From contig NC_088298.1 of assembly GCF_032854445.1 (NCBI RefSeq), positions 2,724,160 through 2,788,159 of the forward strand: 64,000 nucleotides of DNA. The letters are read 5' to 3'. The notes beneath the pieces are model-generated. The model saw nothing but the letters and a program-made list of their open reading frames with translations, was not told the origin of the DNA and searched no databases. This DNA is from Liolophura sinensis. Taxonomy: Eukaryota > Mollusca > Polyplacophora > Chitonida > Chitonidae. Shown piece by piece: positions 63,801 through 64,000 of the stretch; within the stretch, counting starts at the first letter, position 1; each line of letters begins with the position of its first letter. The position numbers and the translations under genes were made by a program.

Positions 63801-64000
63801 TGGGAATGAGAATGGGTAGATATCACCATGCCTGGTAACTTGAGGGTGGTGTGGGAATGAGAATGGGTATATATCAGCATGCCTGGTAACTTCGGAGCTG
63901 TGTGGAAACCAGAATGGGTAAATATCATCATGCCTGGTAACTTAGAGTGGCGTGGAAATGAGAATGGGTATATATCACCATACCTGGTAACTTGGGTGTG
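60850..64000. repeat. 51-bp minisatellite, at least 60 copies, runs off the window
   Basis: A unit contains GGGTATATATCACCATACCT, GGTAACTTGGGAGTGGTGTG and GGAATGAGAAT. Positions 4-8 (TATAT, AGCTA, AGATA), 16-20 (TACCT, TGCCT, TACCC) and 28-31 (TTGG, TTCA) vary between a few fixed states. The unit is 17 codons and contains few stops, so two - strand frames stay open for 784 and 532 codons. The repeated peptide (LPGMVIYTHSHSHTTPK) has no family that I know. I treat it as non-coding. Confidence 0.96.

Overview
The window is eukaryotic nuclear DNA from an invertebrate bilaterian, most likely a mollusc. The genes are intron-rich and small, with canonical GT/AG junctions. Very many copies of one tRNA-derived SINE, short inverted-repeat elements and minisatellites fill the introns and intergenic space. 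The species call is inference from overall style. The six gene models come from splice junctions whose phases agree and, for four of them, from recognisable protein families.

Layout from left to right. (1) 2822-12176 (+): a ganglioside GM2 activator-like ML-domain protein in 4 coding exons, 194 aa. (2) 14390-18030 (+): a decayed LINE with four other elements nested in it. (3) 18864-21812 (-): a 5-exon gene of unknown family, 237 aa, rich in SP/TP sites, with a 20-bp minisatellite and a foldback element in its introns. (4) 26314-30772 (+): ribosomal protein S26, with a first coding exon that holds only the ATG, behind a pyrimidine tract. (5) 34316-42672 (-): TYW5, the JmjC-type tRNA wybutosine hydroxylase, complete in 7 exons, 315 aa. 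(6) 42984-47888 (+): MAIP1, the mitochondrial m-AAA protease-interacting protein, complete in 5 exons, 328 aa. (7) 54481-60492 (-): the last five recognised coding exons of an unidentified gene whose 5' part lies to the right. (8) 60850-64000: a 51-bp minisatellite that runs off the window.

TYW5 and MAIP1 are head to head with 311 bp between their start codons. They are also neighbours in human (2q33.1), so this looks like an old shared promoter. The two proteins have unrelated jobs (cytosolic tRNA modification and mitochondrial proteostasis). S26 and GM2A are ordinary housekeeping and lysosomal genes.

I found no new multi-gene system. The most unusual features are tandem arrays grown from gene parts. 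A 42-bp array of about 30 units is built from the exon/intron junction of the gene at 58240, so many units carry a splice-donor-like sequence. The end of the last TYW5 exon is repeated downstream, each repeat with an AATAAA. A third array ends 9 bases from a TYW5 splice donor. A fragment of TYW5 exon 5 with flanking intron also occurs about 5 kb away in the opposite orientation.
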